A DNA stretch of 64,000 bases, taken from positions 3,162,001-3,226,000 of the forward strand of contig NZ_CP109999.1 of NCBI RefSeq assembly GCF_025947145.1, given 5' to 3'. The position numbers and the translations under genes were made by a program. Every line of letters begins with the position of its first letter. Position 1 is the first letter of the stretch. The stretch comes from Flavobacterium sp. N1994. Its GTDB lineage: Bacteria; Bacteroidota; Bacteroidia; Flavobacteriales; Flavobacteriaceae. The notes below the pieces were generated by a model that saw nothing but the letters and a program-made list of their open reading frames with translations, was not told the DNA's origin and made no database searches. This document shows positions 1 through 9,335 of this stretch, one piece after another.

Positions 1-1
1 T

Positions 2-823
2 GGAGAACAAAAACTTTGGGAAGAATTAATCGAATTTCCTTCAATTCAATTTGGAGTAGAGATGGCTTTTTTGTCTTTGAAAAGTGAAACTCCCTTCGAA
101 TTATTTCCTTCCGATTTTGTAAAAAGCATTAAAAGTATTTCCATAAATGGATTGATTTGGATGGGGGATGAAGACTTCATGAAAGCCCAAATTGAAGGCA
201 AAATCGAGCAAGGTTTTAGCTGTATAAAACTTAAGATTGGAGCCATAGACTTTGATAAAGAATTAGATTTATTACGCTTTATTAGAGCAAATTTTGATGA
301 AAAAACAATTGAAATCAGAGTCGATGCCAATGGTGTTTTTGATTCAAATGATGCTTTATTTAAAATAAAACAACTAACTGGTTTTAAATTACATAGTATT
401 GAACAACCAATTAAAAAAAATCAGACTGACACGATGTCAGTTTTGTGTAAAAGCACGACAATTCCTATAGCTTTGGACGAAGAGCTAATTGGAATATTTT
501 CATTGGAAAGTAAAGAAGAATTATTGCAAAAAGTGATGCCCCAATACATCATTTTGAAGCCCAGTTTCATCGGCGGATTTAGAGGAACTTTAGAATGGAT
601 TGCATTGGCAAAAAAATACAATATCGGTTGGTGGATTACTTCTGCATTGGAAAGTAATGTAGGTTTAAATGCGATTGCCCAATTTACTTTTTTACAAAAT
701 AATTCGATGCCACAAGGTTTAGGAACGGGAAGTTTATATACCAATAATTTTGATTCTCCTTTGACGGTTTATGATGGACAACTTTGGTATGATACAACAA
801 GAAACTGGAACTTTACTATATAA
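2..823 (+). CDS. menC: o-succinylbenzoate synthase (partial, 5' end outside window)
   Basis: Enolase-superfamily enzyme that dehydrates SHCHC to o-succinylbenzoate in menaquinone synthesis. The reading frame is open from base 2, so the start lies upstream; the ATG at 62 is internal. Seen in order: INGLIWMG, the KxK motif (KLKIG) of the catalytic lysine, metal ligands in VDANG, SIEQP and ALDEE, and the second lysine in ILKPSFIGG. This is the complete barrel active-site set. Dipeptide epimerases share the fold, but the motif spacing and short length fit Bacteroidota MenC better. A bidirectional terminator follows directly. Confidence 0.88.
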   Translation, partial: GEQKLWEELIEFPSIQFGVEMAFLSLKSETPFELFPSDFVKSIKSISINGLIWMGDEDFMKAQIEGKIEQGFSCIKLKIGAIDFDKELDLLRFIRANFDEKTIEIRVDANGVFDSNDALFKIKQLTGFKLHSIEQPIKKNQTDTMSVLCKSTTIPIALDEELIGIFSLESKEELLQKVMPQYIILKPSFIGGFRGTLEWIALAKKYNIGWWITSALESNVGLNAIAQFTFLQNNSMPQGLGTGSLYTNNFDSPLTVYDGQLWYDTTRNWNFTI

Positions 824-828
824 AAAAA

Positions 829-850
829 CCTGCTCCAAGAAGCAGGCTTT
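829..850. terminator. bidirectional Rho-independent terminator
   Basis: CCTGCT (829-834) pairs with AGCAGG (841-846), with A-run before and T-run after. It lies between the convergent menC and the MpaB-like gene and can serve both strands. Confidence 0.75.
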
Positions 851-868
851 TAAGGAATAAAATTTACT

Positions 869-1651
869 TTAAACGGGATGAATATCCAGTTCCCTTATTT
901 CAATTTTATAATCAGGTGGGAGTAATAAATTTTTTAAAAATTGGTTCATTTTTATATTCCGACTCAATTTATAAACTGGAATCGCAATCGATAACAAAGA
1001 GGAATTATTCAGATACAATAACTTTTTTACCCGTTTTGGAACAACTAGTTTTTGAGCTTCAATTAGTACTTTGTATCTAAAAATGCCTAAGTGTTTTTTG
1101 TATTGTTTGAATAGGTCAAAAGTATATTTGCTGGCTTTTAGGTTTTCTATCAAATGAGATTCTCTCACAGGAAGCCATTCGGTATAAGTTTTTGGTAATT
1201 CGGATAATCCCATTCTTTTTCCCACACGATAAAAGACATTATAGACTTCCTCTTTTTCATCCTCCTTCAATTTTCTTTCTAAAAGTTCGTACGAAGCGAT
1301 AGAATAATGAATTAGCATAAACAACACATCACGATAGGCCCAGTCAGGAATTGTTGCTCCTCGATTGTGTTCTACAGCTGCGTGTATTTGTCTCATCGTA
1401 TCAATAGCTTTATTAGCTTCCTCTGTTGACGAAAAGACTATTTTCCTAGCGTAACTAACTGTCGAAAACAATCTCCCTAAAGGATCTGAAGGTAATTTTC
1501 CTGTATAATAGAGCCAATCTACTGCTTTGTTTAGTGCAAATTCGGCAGAAGCTCCAGCAAAAATGAAAAGAATGGTGTCACTATTTCCCCAGATTTTTCT
1601 AACAACAGAACCTTTATTCACAAAGTCTACTATTTCTTTTTTGGTTTCCAT
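869..1651 (-). CDS. MpaB/rubber-oxygenase-type (DUF2236) oxygenase family protein
   Basis: 260 residues. It carries the family pattern VVRKIWGNSDTILFIFAGASAE near the N-terminus, then DPLGRLFSTVSYA, a WAYRDVLFML segment and a C-terminal RESH...LIENLK stretch. Members are haem-binding oxygenases such as fungal MpaB and latex-clearing Lcp; the substrate of this one cannot be read from sequence. It is the last gene of a leftward run that begins at 4949, 15 bp after creD, so it is probably co-transcribed with it. No signal peptide is seen. Confidence 0.75.
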   Translation of the reverse strand: METKKEIVDFVNKGSVVRKIWGNSDTILFIFAGASAEFALNKAVDWLYYTGKLPSDPLGRLFSTVSYARKIVFSSTEEANKAIDTMRQIHAAVEHNRGATIPDWAYRDVLFMLIHYSIASYELLERKLKEDEKEEVYNVFYRVGKRMGLSELPKTYTEWLPVRESHLIENLKASKYTFDLFKQYKKHLGIFRYKVLIEAQKLVVPKRVKKLLYLNNSSLLSIAIPVYKLSRNIKMNQFLKNLLLPPDYKIEIRELDIHPV

Positions 1652-1666
1652 AGGGTTATAATTTTA

Positions 1667-3031
1667 TTATTTACTCCAATCAATTTTTCTGGAAAAATAC
1701 ATCACAGCACCTAATATGGCAAACAATCCTATACTTCCAACCAGTAAAGCATAATCTTCCATTTGAATAATAACATAGATAAACGTATATAACACTGAAA
1801 GCGAAATACCTATAAACATGGGAAACTTTCTATTTTTTAATATGGAAATGGAATAGAGGGTTATCATCGCCACTACAGAAGCACCAGCGATGCTGTAGGC
1901 AAAACTAAAGGTACTGTGTTCAGTTATGGAAATCAATAGGGTGTAGAACATAATCAGCGCCAAACCAATCATTGAATATTGGAAAATATGAATGTTTATT
2001 TTGCTAACGGATTGTATCAAAAAGAAGATTAAAAAGGTTAATCCAATTACTAGAAAACCATATTTAGAAGCACGTTCGTTCTGTTGGTATTCGTCTACGG
2101 TTTGAATTAATTTTACTCCGAAAAGATAATCATCTAAATCAGGTAGAGCATTAGCATATTGTTGCGAAAAGGTTCTGTTGATATCGAGAATTTTCCAATC
2201 GGCGTGAAATCCTTTTTTATTTATAGTTTTTGTAGTGTCGCTTGCAGCAAATGAGCCGTCAAAACTAGGCGATTCCCAATCAGAATCCACACTCACTTGA
2301 GTTGTCTTTCCAATAGGAATAAATTCTACACTATTACTTCCGTTATAGGTAATAGTAAAATTAAAATCGATTTTTTCTTTGTTGACTAATGTTTTATAGT
2401 CGAAGTTATTGGTGGCTAAAACACTGTATTCGCTTTTGTCATTATTTTGAGGTTCAAATGAAAATTTATCACTATTCAGCTGAATTTTTAATTCGCTTTT
2501 GATGCTTTTTAGATTCGTAGTTTTTACTAGTACAGTTGCTTTATCCCATTGAATGTTTTCTTCAGCAATATTCAATTTTGAAAAGTTGGGATTCGAGAAA
2601 CTTCCTTTAAAATTCATATCAGCCGTGAAAACGACATGGTTGAAAATCCCCCGTTTAAGCGATTCGTTTTTCTTGATGTTTGAAGTGTTTTTCAATTCAT
2701 TTGGGAAGAAATAGGCATAATTTGATATTGCTTTTCTTTCAATAGTAGTTACCCCAGTTTTAGAATTAGTTACATTATAAGCTTCATAGCTCGTATAGGG
2801 AATACGAAGAATTGGTCCATAAAATAGAATGTCTTTTCCCCATAAATTAGTTACTTCATCCACCATTTCCATTTTTCGTACCGAACGTTCTCGGATTAAA
2901 TCTTGCACGAAGAATAACGGAATTAATAAGACAAGCGTTAAAAATCCTACCATTAGCATTTTGGCTGTAGTAGATTGAAAAAAGGATTTTGGTTCGTTGT
3001 TTTGAATTTCTTCATTTTTTGAAATTTCCAT
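1667..3031 (-). CDS. creD: CreD-family inner-membrane protein
   Basis: 454 residues. An N-terminal membrane anchor (about residues 24-43) is followed by a large extracytoplasmic region and at least four C-terminal membrane helices. The segment RERSVRKMEMVDEVTNLWG, followed by GPILRIPY, is the CreD signature. CreD is known in enterobacteria as a CreBC regulon member linked to envelope integrity; in Bacteroidota it commonly sits beside a small winged-helix regulator, as here (4042-4338). The function in this organism is not established. Confidence 0.85.
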   Translation of the reverse strand: MEISKNEEIQNNEPKSFFQSTTAKMLMVGFLTLVLLIPLFFVQDLIRERSVRKMEMVDEVTNLWGKDILFYGPILRIPYTSYEAYNVTNSKTGVTTIERKAISNYAYFFPNELKNTSNIKKNESLKRGIFNHVVFTADMNFKGSFSNPNFSKLNIAEENIQWDKATVLVKTTNLKSIKSELKIQLNSDKFSFEPQNNDKSEYSVLATNNFDYKTLVNKEKIDFNFTITYNGSNSVEFIPIGKTTQVSVDSDWESPSFDGSFAASDTTKTINKKGFHADWKILDINRTFSQQYANALPDLDDYLFGVKLIQTVDEYQQNERASKYGFLVIGLTFLIFFLIQSVSKINIHIFQYSMIGLALIMFYTLLISITEHSTFSFAYSIAGASVVAMITLYSISILKNRKFPMFIGISLSVLYTFIYVIIQMEDYALLVGSIGLFAILGAVMYFSRKIDWSK

Positions 3032-3049
3032 AATTTTAATTGTTTTTAG

Positions 3050-3424
3050 TTAGAATAAATTGTTGTGAAATACAATGTTTGCATAAAAGAAGGCAATAGG
3101 AATATTAGCCAGTAAAATCAATATTCTAATGGCTATGGTTTCTCTTTCTTGTTGGTAGATTGAGAATTGATAAATTAAATTGATTAATGCGATTACGTTC
3201 AGTACTATTGCTAGTAGTAGATATAAGAATCCAAAAATTAAAATTTGATCCACTTTAGGAAATAGGAGATTGGCGATTAGGAATAAAGTGCCAATTCCAA
3301 AAGAGATAATGGCTAAATAGGTTGAAAATTTTCCAGTTGATTTTTTTGTTGTTAAACGAATATGAAATGCCATAAATAAGAAAGATGAGAGTGCCAAGAA
3401 CCAATGTGAATAAAAGAGTTTCAC
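3050..3424 (-). CDS. small four-helix membrane protein, unknown function
   Basis: 124 residues with four predicted membrane helices and no recognised domain. It lies 18 bp upstream of creD in the same operon. Its first ~57 codons overlap the 3' end of the DUF1361 gene in another frame, and both frames encode hydrophobic helices there. An internal Met at residue 18 would still overlap. Either the overlap is genuine or a length change in the A7 run near 3345-3351 has extended one of the two frames. The C-terminal half is outside the overlap and looks coding. Confidence 0.55.
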   Translation of the reverse strand: MKLFYSHWFLALSSFLFMAFHIRLTTKKSTGKFSTYLAIISFGIGTLFLIANLLFPKVDQILIFGFLYLLLAIVLNVIALINLIYQFSIYQQERETIAIRILILLANIPIAFFYANIVFHNNLF

Positions 3425-3983
3425 TATTTTGAATGCTTTTCCAACTATGGTAAAAAAGCGTAAAAGGATGTCTTATGATATCCCAGCTGTTAAAGCGCAA
3501 TATTCTACCAAGATAAATACCAAATGCCGATAGATAAATACTAACTCCAATCAAGAAACAGCTTTTTTTAAAGCTGTATTTCATTTGTAATAGATGATGT
3601 ATATCAAACAGTGAAAGTATTCCAGCATAGAATCCTGCAATTGTAAAGGAAGTTAACAGCAAAATATCAAAGAGATATTGATAACTATTAAAGTGATGTA
3701 GATGAACAAAATCCGTTATTAAATAAAAGGAGTTTGGCAAGAAAAGCAACCAAGTTATTCCTATGAAATAAAAAGATAAAGTACCAGGAATACTAGTCTT
3801 AATTTTACTCGACAAAAAATAGGGGATATAAGCTAAAAACAAATTCCAGAGCAGAAAAAGTAAATAGATTTCACGTGTGAGTTTAACACGTAACAGCATT
3901 AAACCCAATGATAGCAAGGCTAATAGTATTAAAATAGAATTTTGTTTTTTATCTAATAAATAAACCGATAAGATTTTGTCCAT
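3255..3983 (-). CDS. DUF1361 family membrane protein
   Basis: 242 residues, about seven hydrophobic segments. Conserved features are WLLFLPNSFYLITDFVHL and the C-terminal FGIYLGRILRFNSWD motif, both typical of DUF1361. The role is unknown. The last ~55 residues (beyond YGISYSF) overlap the following small membrane protein in another frame and turn hydrophilic at the very end, so the native C-terminus may be shorter. It sits between the regulator (4042) and creD. Confidence 0.75.
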   Translation of the reverse strand: MDKILSVYLLDKKQNSILILLALLSLGLMLLRVKLTREIYLLFLLWNLFLAYIPYFLSSKIKTSIPGTLSFYFIGITWLLFLPNSFYLITDFVHLHHFNSYQYLFDILLLTSFTIAGFYAGILSLFDIHHLLQMKYSFKKSCFLIGVSIYLSAFGIYLGRILRFNSWDIIRHPFTLFYHSWKSIQNSETLLFTLVLGTLIFLIYGISYSFNNKKINWKIFNLFSHYLFWNWHFIPNRQSPIS

Positions 3984-4041
3984 AACATGTATGTATTTAA
4001 AAGTACTTTGAATTTCAAAGTTTAATTATAAAAAAATAGAG

Positions 4042-4338
4042 TTAACTTTTTGAGATCAATTTTTCTAAGGCTTCAATATGGTCTTTAAAAGCCTTCTTCC
4101 CAGCAGGTGTTGCCATGTATTTTGTATTTGGTTTTTTACCAATAAATTGCTTTTCAATCATAATGTATTCCTCGGTTTCCAGTGCTTTGGCATGACTAGC
4201 TAAATTTCCGTCTGTGACACCAAGCAATTCTTTGAGCGTATTAAAATCGGCACTCTCGTTCACCATCAAAATCGACATAATGCCCAAACGAATTCGGTGA
4301 TCAAAGGCTTTGTTGATATTTTGAATGATGTTTTTCAA
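4042..4338 (-). CDS. winged-helix transcriptional regulator (HTH_34 type)
   Basis: 98 residues, a single winged helix-turn-helix of the small MarR/ArsR-like class. DHRIRLGIMSIL, TLKELLGVTDGNLASHAKAL (the HTH) and the wing with TKYMATPAGKKAF are clear. No sensor domain is present. It starts 2 bp after the upstream membrane protein and is likely translationally coupled to it. This regulator/membrane protein pair ahead of creD suggests it controls the operon, though no operator was identified. Confidence 0.85.
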   Translation of the reverse strand: MKNIIQNINKAFDHRIRLGIMSILMVNESADFNTLKELLGVTDGNLASHAKALETEEYIMIEKQFIGKKPNTKYMATPAGKKAFKDHIEALEKLISKS

Positions 4339-4340
4339 AA

Positions 4341-4949
4341 TTAATTTCTATCATATTTAAAATACATCATCGCTCCATAAATGATGTGACAAATGCCAAA
4401 ACCTAATACCCAAAAATACAATCCATATCCTGAAAATTCAACTGCTATAAGTCCAAGAATGATTTCGGTGATGCCTAAATAACGAACATCTTTTAAGGTG
4501 TATTTGCTAGCATTTAAACAAGCTAATCCGTAGAATATTAATGTTATCGGAGCAATCAAACCATATACTTCATGACGCAATAGGAGTAAAGCAAAAATTC
4601 CACCAGTGAACAAAGGAATACAGAAATTTATGAGCAATCTTTTGGAGGAAGCATTCCAAACTTTTTCTCCCACTTTTTTGGCTTTTTGTTTAGTCATCAG
4701 GAAAGCGGTTGTTAATGATAACAACAAAACTACTAAAGCTGTTAAAACAATCAACTTAAATGTCTGCCCTTCAATGATAACAACATCATATTTATTTTGT
4801 TCCAAAAGGTAGTTAACTATAAAGGCTCCAATCAATGCATAAATTCCAGCGAGAATTCCGGATAAACCACTTAAGGAAATAAACTGTGTTGATTGTGACA
4901 TCATTTGTTTAATGTCTTGTATGTCTTTAAGGTATTTTTCGTTTTCCAT
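4341..4949 (-). CDS. integral membrane protein, unknown function
   Basis: 202 residues with about six membrane helices in three pairs; the N-terminal part contains ISLSGLSGILAGIYALIGA. No enzyme motif is seen. First gene of the leftward operon, directly upstream of the winged-helix regulator; the promoter must lie in the 86-bp gap shared with the divergent peptidase gene. The pairing suggests that regulator and membrane protein act together, which is inference. Confidence 0.7.
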   Translation of the reverse strand: MENEKYLKDIQDIKQMMSQSTQFISLSGLSGILAGIYALIGAFIVNYLLEQNKYDVVIIEGQTFKLIVLTALVVLLLSLTTAFLMTKQKAKKVGEKVWNASSKRLLINFCIPLFTGGIFALLLLRHEVYGLIAPITLIFYGLACLNASKYTLKDVRYLGITEIILGLIAVEFSGYGLYFWVLGFGICHIIYGAMMYFKYDRN

Positions 4950-5035
4950 TTTAAAGTACTTTGAAAAACAAAGTAAATAAAATATTTTTCATTGACCAAA
5001 TGTTTTTTCATTTATTTTTGATGAAAATATTTCCC

Positions 5036-6406
5036 ATGAAAAAAATCGCACTTTTCACATTATTCCTTACTTCTGTAGTGTATTCCCAAAGCAAAGACCA
5101 ACAAATGTTTAAGGATATCTATACTTTTTCGTTAACCAATTCCAATTGTTATTCCTGGTTAGATGATTTGTCTAATAAAATTGGTTCTAGATTATCAGGT
5201 TCGGTTAGTGCTGAAAAAGGGATTGCTTATGCAAAATCAAAACTAGAAACTTTAGGATTGGATAAAGTATATCTTCAAGAAGTGATGGTACCAAAATGGG
5301 TAAGGGGTGAAAAAGAAACGGCTTATATTTTGGATAATAAAACAAAAACTGCTATTCCCATTTGTGCACTTGGAGGTTCTATTGCTACCGCAAAAAATGG
5401 ATTGACAGCTGAGGTTATAGAAGTTCATAGCTTGAAAGAACTAGAAATCCTTGGAACTGAAAAAATTAAAGGAAAAATAGTTTTCTATAACAGACCCTTT
5501 GAACCCGAAAATATTGATGCTTTTAAATCCTATGGGAATTGTGTTGATCAAAGATTCTATGGTGCTAAAGAAGCTGCAAAATATGGGGCAGCGGCTACGA
5601 TAGTTCGTTCCATGAACTTCAGATTAGATGATTTTCCGCATACGGGTGCGCAAAGTTATGGTGATTTACCAAAAGAAAAATATATCCCAACAGCTGCTAT
5701 CAGTACAAATGGAGCTGAACTATTGAGCAAAAAATTAAAAGGGAATAGTGGTTTAAAATTCTATATGAAGTTATCTTGTCAAACATTTGAAGATGTTCTT
5801 TCTTATAATGTTATTGGAGAGATTACAGGTTCTGAACATCCTGAAAAAATTATGATTGTTGGAGGACACATTGATTCTTGGGATTTAGCAGATGGCTCTC
5901 AAGATGATGGAGCTGGTGTGGTACAAAGCATGGAAGTTTTAGAGTTATTTAAAAAATTAAACTATAAACCCAAAAATACGATTAGAGCTGTACTTTTCAT
6001 AAATGAAGAAAACGGAGGAAAGGGCGGAAAAAAATACGAAGAGTTAGCAAAGCAGAATAAAGAAAATCACATTTTTGCTCTCGAAAGTGATGCCGGAGGA
6101 TTTTCCCCAAGAGGATTTACTTTTGAATGTGATGCAGCCAATTTTGAAAAAGTAAACAATTGGAAATATTTATTTGACCCTTATTTAATTCAAAGTTTTA
6201 CTATTGGTGGAACGGGTTCAGATATTGGACATTTAACTTCTGCAAAAATTGTAAAAGCTGGATTGGCGCCGGACTCTCAGCGTTATTTTGATTATCATCA
6301 CGCTGCGAATGATACATTTGATGCTGTGAATAAAAGAGAATTAGAACTTGGTGCTGCAACTATGGCTTCATTGATGTATTTATTTGACCAATATGGGATT
6401 GATTAG
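5036..6406 (+). CDS. M28-family zinc aminopeptidase, secreted
   Basis: About 456 residues from the start chosen at 5036 (MKKIALFTLF, a signal peptide ending near VVYSQ); an in-frame ATG at 5021 and a longer frame from 4961 are less likely because they precede the signal sequence. Zinc and catalytic residues are visible: GGHIDSWDLADGSQDDGAG (His, Asp), INEENGG (Glu-Glu), ALESDAGG (Asp) and DYHHAANDT (His). A PA-like insertion lies around residues 120-250. Predicted to release N-terminal amino acids outside the cytoplasm. Confidence 0.85.
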   Translation: MKKIALFTLFLTSVVYSQSKDQQMFKDIYTFSLTNSNCYSWLDDLSNKIGSRLSGSVSAEKGIAYAKSKLETLGLDKVYLQEVMVPKWVRGEKETAYILDNKTKTAIPICALGGSIATAKNGLTAEVIEVHSLKELEILGTEKIKGKIVFYNRPFEPENIDAFKSYGNCVDQRFYGAKEAAKYGAAATIVRSMNFRLDDFPHTGAQSYGDLPKEKYIPTAAISTNGAELLSKKLKGNSGLKFYMKLSCQTFEDVLSYNVIGEITGSEHPEKIMIVGGHIDSWDLADGSQDDGAGVVQSMEVLELFKKLNYKPKNTIRAVLFINEENGGKGGKKYEELAKQNKENHIFALESDAGGFSPRGFTFECDAANFEKVNNWKYLFDPYLIQSFTIGGTGSDIGHLTSAKIVKAGLAPDSQRYFDYHHAANDTFDAVNKRELELGAATMASLMYLFDQYGID

Positions 6407-6427
6407 TTCAGTCTTAAACAATAAAAA

Positions 6428-6460
6428 AACGTCCCAATTTTTGGGACGTTTTTTATTTTT
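6428..6460. terminator. bidirectional Rho-independent terminator
   Basis: AACGTCCCAA (6428-6437) pairs with TTGGGACGTT (6441-6450), flanked by A-run and T-run. It separates the convergent peptidase gene and the 6471-7331 gene. Confidence 0.85.
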
Positions 6461-6470
6461 GTGCGATGCT

Positions 6471-7331
6471 TTATATTTTAAATATTCCTCCAAAAGCAAT
6501 AATTCTTTGTAAAAAATAAAAATGTTGTGAAGCTCTATCTGCTGGATCAAAAGTAGTTCGGATATCTGGCATATCGATATAGCCTCCTTTTAATTCGGCT
6601 TGAACAAAAAAGTATTTAAAGAAAGTTAGATTAATCCCCACTTTTGCCGATAAACCAAATCCTGAAACATGGAAATCATCATGACGTTCTTTTTCTAGTA
6701 GTTTAGCGTTTGTTTTTGGATATAAAAAACCGCCACCAATACCTTCTGTTATGTTTACTTGAAACTTATCAGTATTTGGTAAATGAAAAAGTTTAGAAAC
6801 ATCATCTACTCTTGAAATTTCTGTGTTTACATAGTTTAATCCATCAGTATGTTCAAAGGTTAGAAATTTTTCATCACTTAAGTCTATAGTATGATTTCCC
6901 GACTCTAAATAAGTGCCTTGAAAATTAGGATAAGAAGCGCCAACAACACCACCAATGTTAGCCGTTTGATTTTGAATCATTACATATTTCATGTGATCTA
7001 AACCTAAGGAAATATTATAATGGTCATTGATGAAATACCCTATTCTAAAATTGGTTTGTGGTATCGTCATTCTTGAAGGATTTACATAATCTATCTGCCA
7101 TCCTTTTGGTTTGTCTTCAGCGGCTACATCGTAAAGTGTAAAATCATAATCAGGGCCTTTAAAATGAATGTCAGATTTAGAAAAGCTTTCGCGATTTCCA
7201 CCCCAATAAATGTACATCTTGCCTTTGTTGTGTGCGGTATATTTTTCAGGATTAACTGCTTTTTCTTGAGCAGAAATGGTTTGTGATAAGACACAAACTG
7301 TTAGGAACGAAAATAAAACTATTTTTTTCAA
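6471..7331 (-). CDS. outer-membrane beta-barrel-like protein
   Basis: 286 residues: a signal peptide (MKKIVLFSFLTVCVLSQTISAQ) followed by alternating strands rich in aromatic residues, ending in a hydrophobic/aromatic C-terminus (FGGIFKI) as in outer-membrane barrels. Stretches such as TNFRIGYFINDHYNISLGLDHMKY fit beta-hairpins. No catalytic motif. It follows kdsA by 11 bp, so it may share its transcript, which would suit an envelope role. Confidence 0.65.
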   Translation of the reverse strand: MKKIVLFSFLTVCVLSQTISAQEKAVNPEKYTAHNKGKMYIYWGGNRESFSKSDIHFKGPDYDFTLYDVAAEDKPKGWQIDYVNPSRMTIPQTNFRIGYFINDHYNISLGLDHMKYVMIQNQTANIGGVVGASYPNFQGTYLESGNHTIDLSDEKFLTFEHTDGLNYVNTEISRVDDVSKLFHLPNTDKFQVNITEGIGGGFLYPKTNAKLLEKERHDDFHVSGFGLSAKVGINLTFFKYFFVQAELKGGYIDMPDIRTTFDPADRASQHFYFLQRIIAFGGIFKI

Positions 7332-7342
7332 AGCGTATTATA

Positions 7343-8161
7343 TTAAAATTGATTAATTGTTTTTCGGATAGCTACTAGCCTTGTCATTAGACCTTCAAAA
7401 TAATCCAAATGCAGCATATTGGCACCATCACTTTTAGCATGTGCTGGGTCAAAATGGGTTTCTATGAAAATACCATCAACACCAACAACAATTCCAGCTT
7501 TGGCAATGGTTTCAATCATATCGGGTCTTCCTCCGGTTACTCCAGTGGTTTGATTAGGTTGTTGTAATGAATGGGTTACATCTAAAACGGTCGTTGCATA
7601 ATTTTGCATGGTTGGAATACCACGAAAATCTACAATCATATCTTGATACCCAAACATAGTTCCTCTATCGGTAACCATTACATTTTGATTATTACAATCC
7701 AATACTTTTTGAACAGCGTGTTTCATACTTTCTGGACTCATGAACTGTCCTTTTTTCAGATTGACTACTTTACCGGTATTGGCAGCAGCCACCACTAAAT
7801 CCGTTTGACGAACTAAAAAGGCAGGAATTTGTAATACATCAACATATTGGGCAGCCATGTCGGCATCTTCATTGGTATGTATGTCGGTTACAGTTGGAAT
7901 ATGAAAAGTTTCCGAAACTTTGCGAAGTATTTTTAAAGCTTTTTCATCACCAATTCCAGAAAAACTGTCAATTCTAGAACGATTGGCTTTTTTGAACGAT
8001 CCTTTAAAAACGTATGGGATTTGTAATTTATCAGTTATAGTAACTAATTTTTCAGCAATTTTCATTGCCATTTCTTCTCCTTCTATGGCGCATGGTCCAG
8101 CGAGTACAAAGAAATTCCCACTATCAGTATGTTTGATTTGTGGAATAGAATGAATATTCAT
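7343..8161 (-). CDS. kdsA: 3-deoxy-8-phosphooctulonate (KDO-8-P) synthase
   Basis: 272 residues, full length. Condenses phosphoenolpyruvate with arabinose-5-phosphate to KDO-8-P for lipid A/LPS core synthesis. Visible motifs: GPCAIEGEE, KGSFKKANRSR, DIHTNEDA, VTDRGTMFGYQDMIVDFRG and ETHFDP. The Cys in GPCAIE is the metal ligand of the metal-dependent class (as in Aquifex), so this enzyme probably needs a divalent metal, unlike the E. coli form. Confidence 0.95.
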   Translation of the reverse strand: MNIHSIPQIKHTDSGNFFVLAGPCAIEGEEMAMKIAEKLVTITDKLQIPYVFKGSFKKANRSRIDSFSGIGDEKALKILRKVSETFHIPTVTDIHTNEDADMAAQYVDVLQIPAFLVRQTDLVVAAANTGKVVNLKKGQFMSPESMKHAVQKVLDCNNQNVMVTDRGTMFGYQDMIVDFRGIPTMQNYATTVLDVTHSLQQPNQTTGVTGGRPDMIETIAKAGIVVGVDGIFIETHFDPAHAKSDGANMLHLDYFEGLMTRLVAIRKTINQF

Positions 8162-8228
8162 AGTGTGTGTTTTTTACGCGTGCAAAGTTACTATTTATTT
8201 GATAAATAGTTGCAGTGAATATGTTAAG

Positions 8229-8735
8229 TTATTTTTTTATCGAAAGCCCTAAAGGAACAAGTAAGTATCCTCTTTCATAGATGTTTAAATAAAGTTTGAT
8301 AGGTTCTGCTTGTCCTTTCCATCGTACTTCATATACATCGAGAAAACCAGCTCCCATTTCTGATCTTTTTGTAGGGAATGGACAACAGCTTTCTAATTTT
8401 ATATAGGTAATGGGTTCGCCTTTCGGCCCAGCTAAAGCATTCAAGTAACGTTCAGCATTTAAGTTTTCGCTTTTAGTATTTAAATAAAAAACATTGACAG
8501 GATAATCAGGATCATAACCATATTTTTTGTCTTTACTATACTCTGTTAAAACAAAAGTATTGTCTTTTGATAAGGTGGGCATCGGTGCATTATTATCTAC
8601 ATTCTTTAATGTCGATTTTGTACTAACACATGAGGTAAACAAAGAAAGTATGACAATAATAAATGTCAGTTGGATTAGATTTTTACTCACAATGCTACTA
8701 TTGGTTTTTCTGTATTCGTGAATTTTTGGTTTCAT
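8229..8735 (-). CDS. putative lipoprotein next to kdsA, unknown function
   Basis: 168 residues; a hydrophobic segment (about 21-35) ends in the lipobox-like LFTSC, so it is probably a lipoprotein. The mature part contains a conserved-looking YLNALAGPKGEPITY segment and an ESCCPF Cys pair. Homologues beside kdsA are often labelled as an aldolase of the KDO pathway, but no enzyme motif is present; that label looks like neighbour transfer. Function unknown. Confidence 0.7.
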   Translation of the reverse strand: MKPKIHEYRKTNSSIVSKNLIQLTFIIVILSLFTSCVSTKSTLKNVDNNAPMPTLSKDNTFVLTEYSKDKKYGYDPDYPVNVFYLNTKSENLNAERYLNALAGPKGEPITYIKLESCCPFPTKRSEMGAGFLDVYEVRWKGQAEPIKLYLNIYERGYLLVPLGLSIKK

Positions 8736-8779
8736 AATAAATTATTTTTTTCATGGAGCTACAATAATCGTGCTAAAAA

Positions 8780-9259
8780 TTATTTTTTATTGCGAATCAA
8801 TAATGAAACTAGGGCTCCAGTGATGATTCCTTTTGATAAACCAGTGAAAGTACTTTCTATCATATAGGTTTTCAAATTGAAATACACTTTAGCATTTTCC
8901 AAAGTCATGTAATGATTTTTTACCTTGTACGCTATGATGTTTTCAAAAAAATGAGGTGTTATACTTTTGTAAATGACATATTGCACAGCAGGATTAAGTA
9001 AAGCTATGATAAAGGATATAATTATTCCGCTAACAAATCCTTGTGTCCATGTCATGCTGTTGTTGAAAATATATTTTTTCTTTTCCTGTATTGCTAAATA
9101 GAAAAACAATATAGCTGGAAAAACAAAAAGGTTGGTGTACATTCCGTAGTTTGCAATATTTTCATCGTGAAGTCCGATTGTCTTTTCTCCGATAGACCAA
9201 GCTAAGGTCAACAAGGTAAAGCGAAGGGCCCATTTTATTTCTATAGAATAGTTTTTCAT
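8780..9259 (-). CDS. DUF4199 family membrane protein
   Basis: 159 residues, four predicted helices. The pattern I-WALRFTLLTLAWSIGEK--GLHD followed by TNLFVFPAILFFYLA matches DUF4199, a family essentially confined to Bacteroidota. No function is known. It is transcribed leftward with its own ~75-bp gap to the divergent transporter genes. Confidence 0.75.
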   Translation of the reverse strand: MKNYSIEIKWALRFTLLTLAWSIGEKTIGLHDENIANYGMYTNLFVFPAILFFYLAIQEKKKYIFNNSMTWTQGFVSGIIISFIIALLNPAVQYVIYKSITPHFFENIIAYKVKNHYMTLENAKVYFNLKTYMIESTFTGLSKGIITGALVSLLIRNKK

Positions 9260-9335
9260 TTTGGTCTTTTAATTCGAGATCAAAAATACTTCATTTCAGT
9301 AATTTAATATTGCTATTTTTGTAAAAAATCAACCT

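Noticed and set aside
8229..8735. Second KDO-pathway aldolase next to kdsA
   Set aside because: The protein is a short lipoprotein with no enzyme motif; the idea rests on neighbourhood only.
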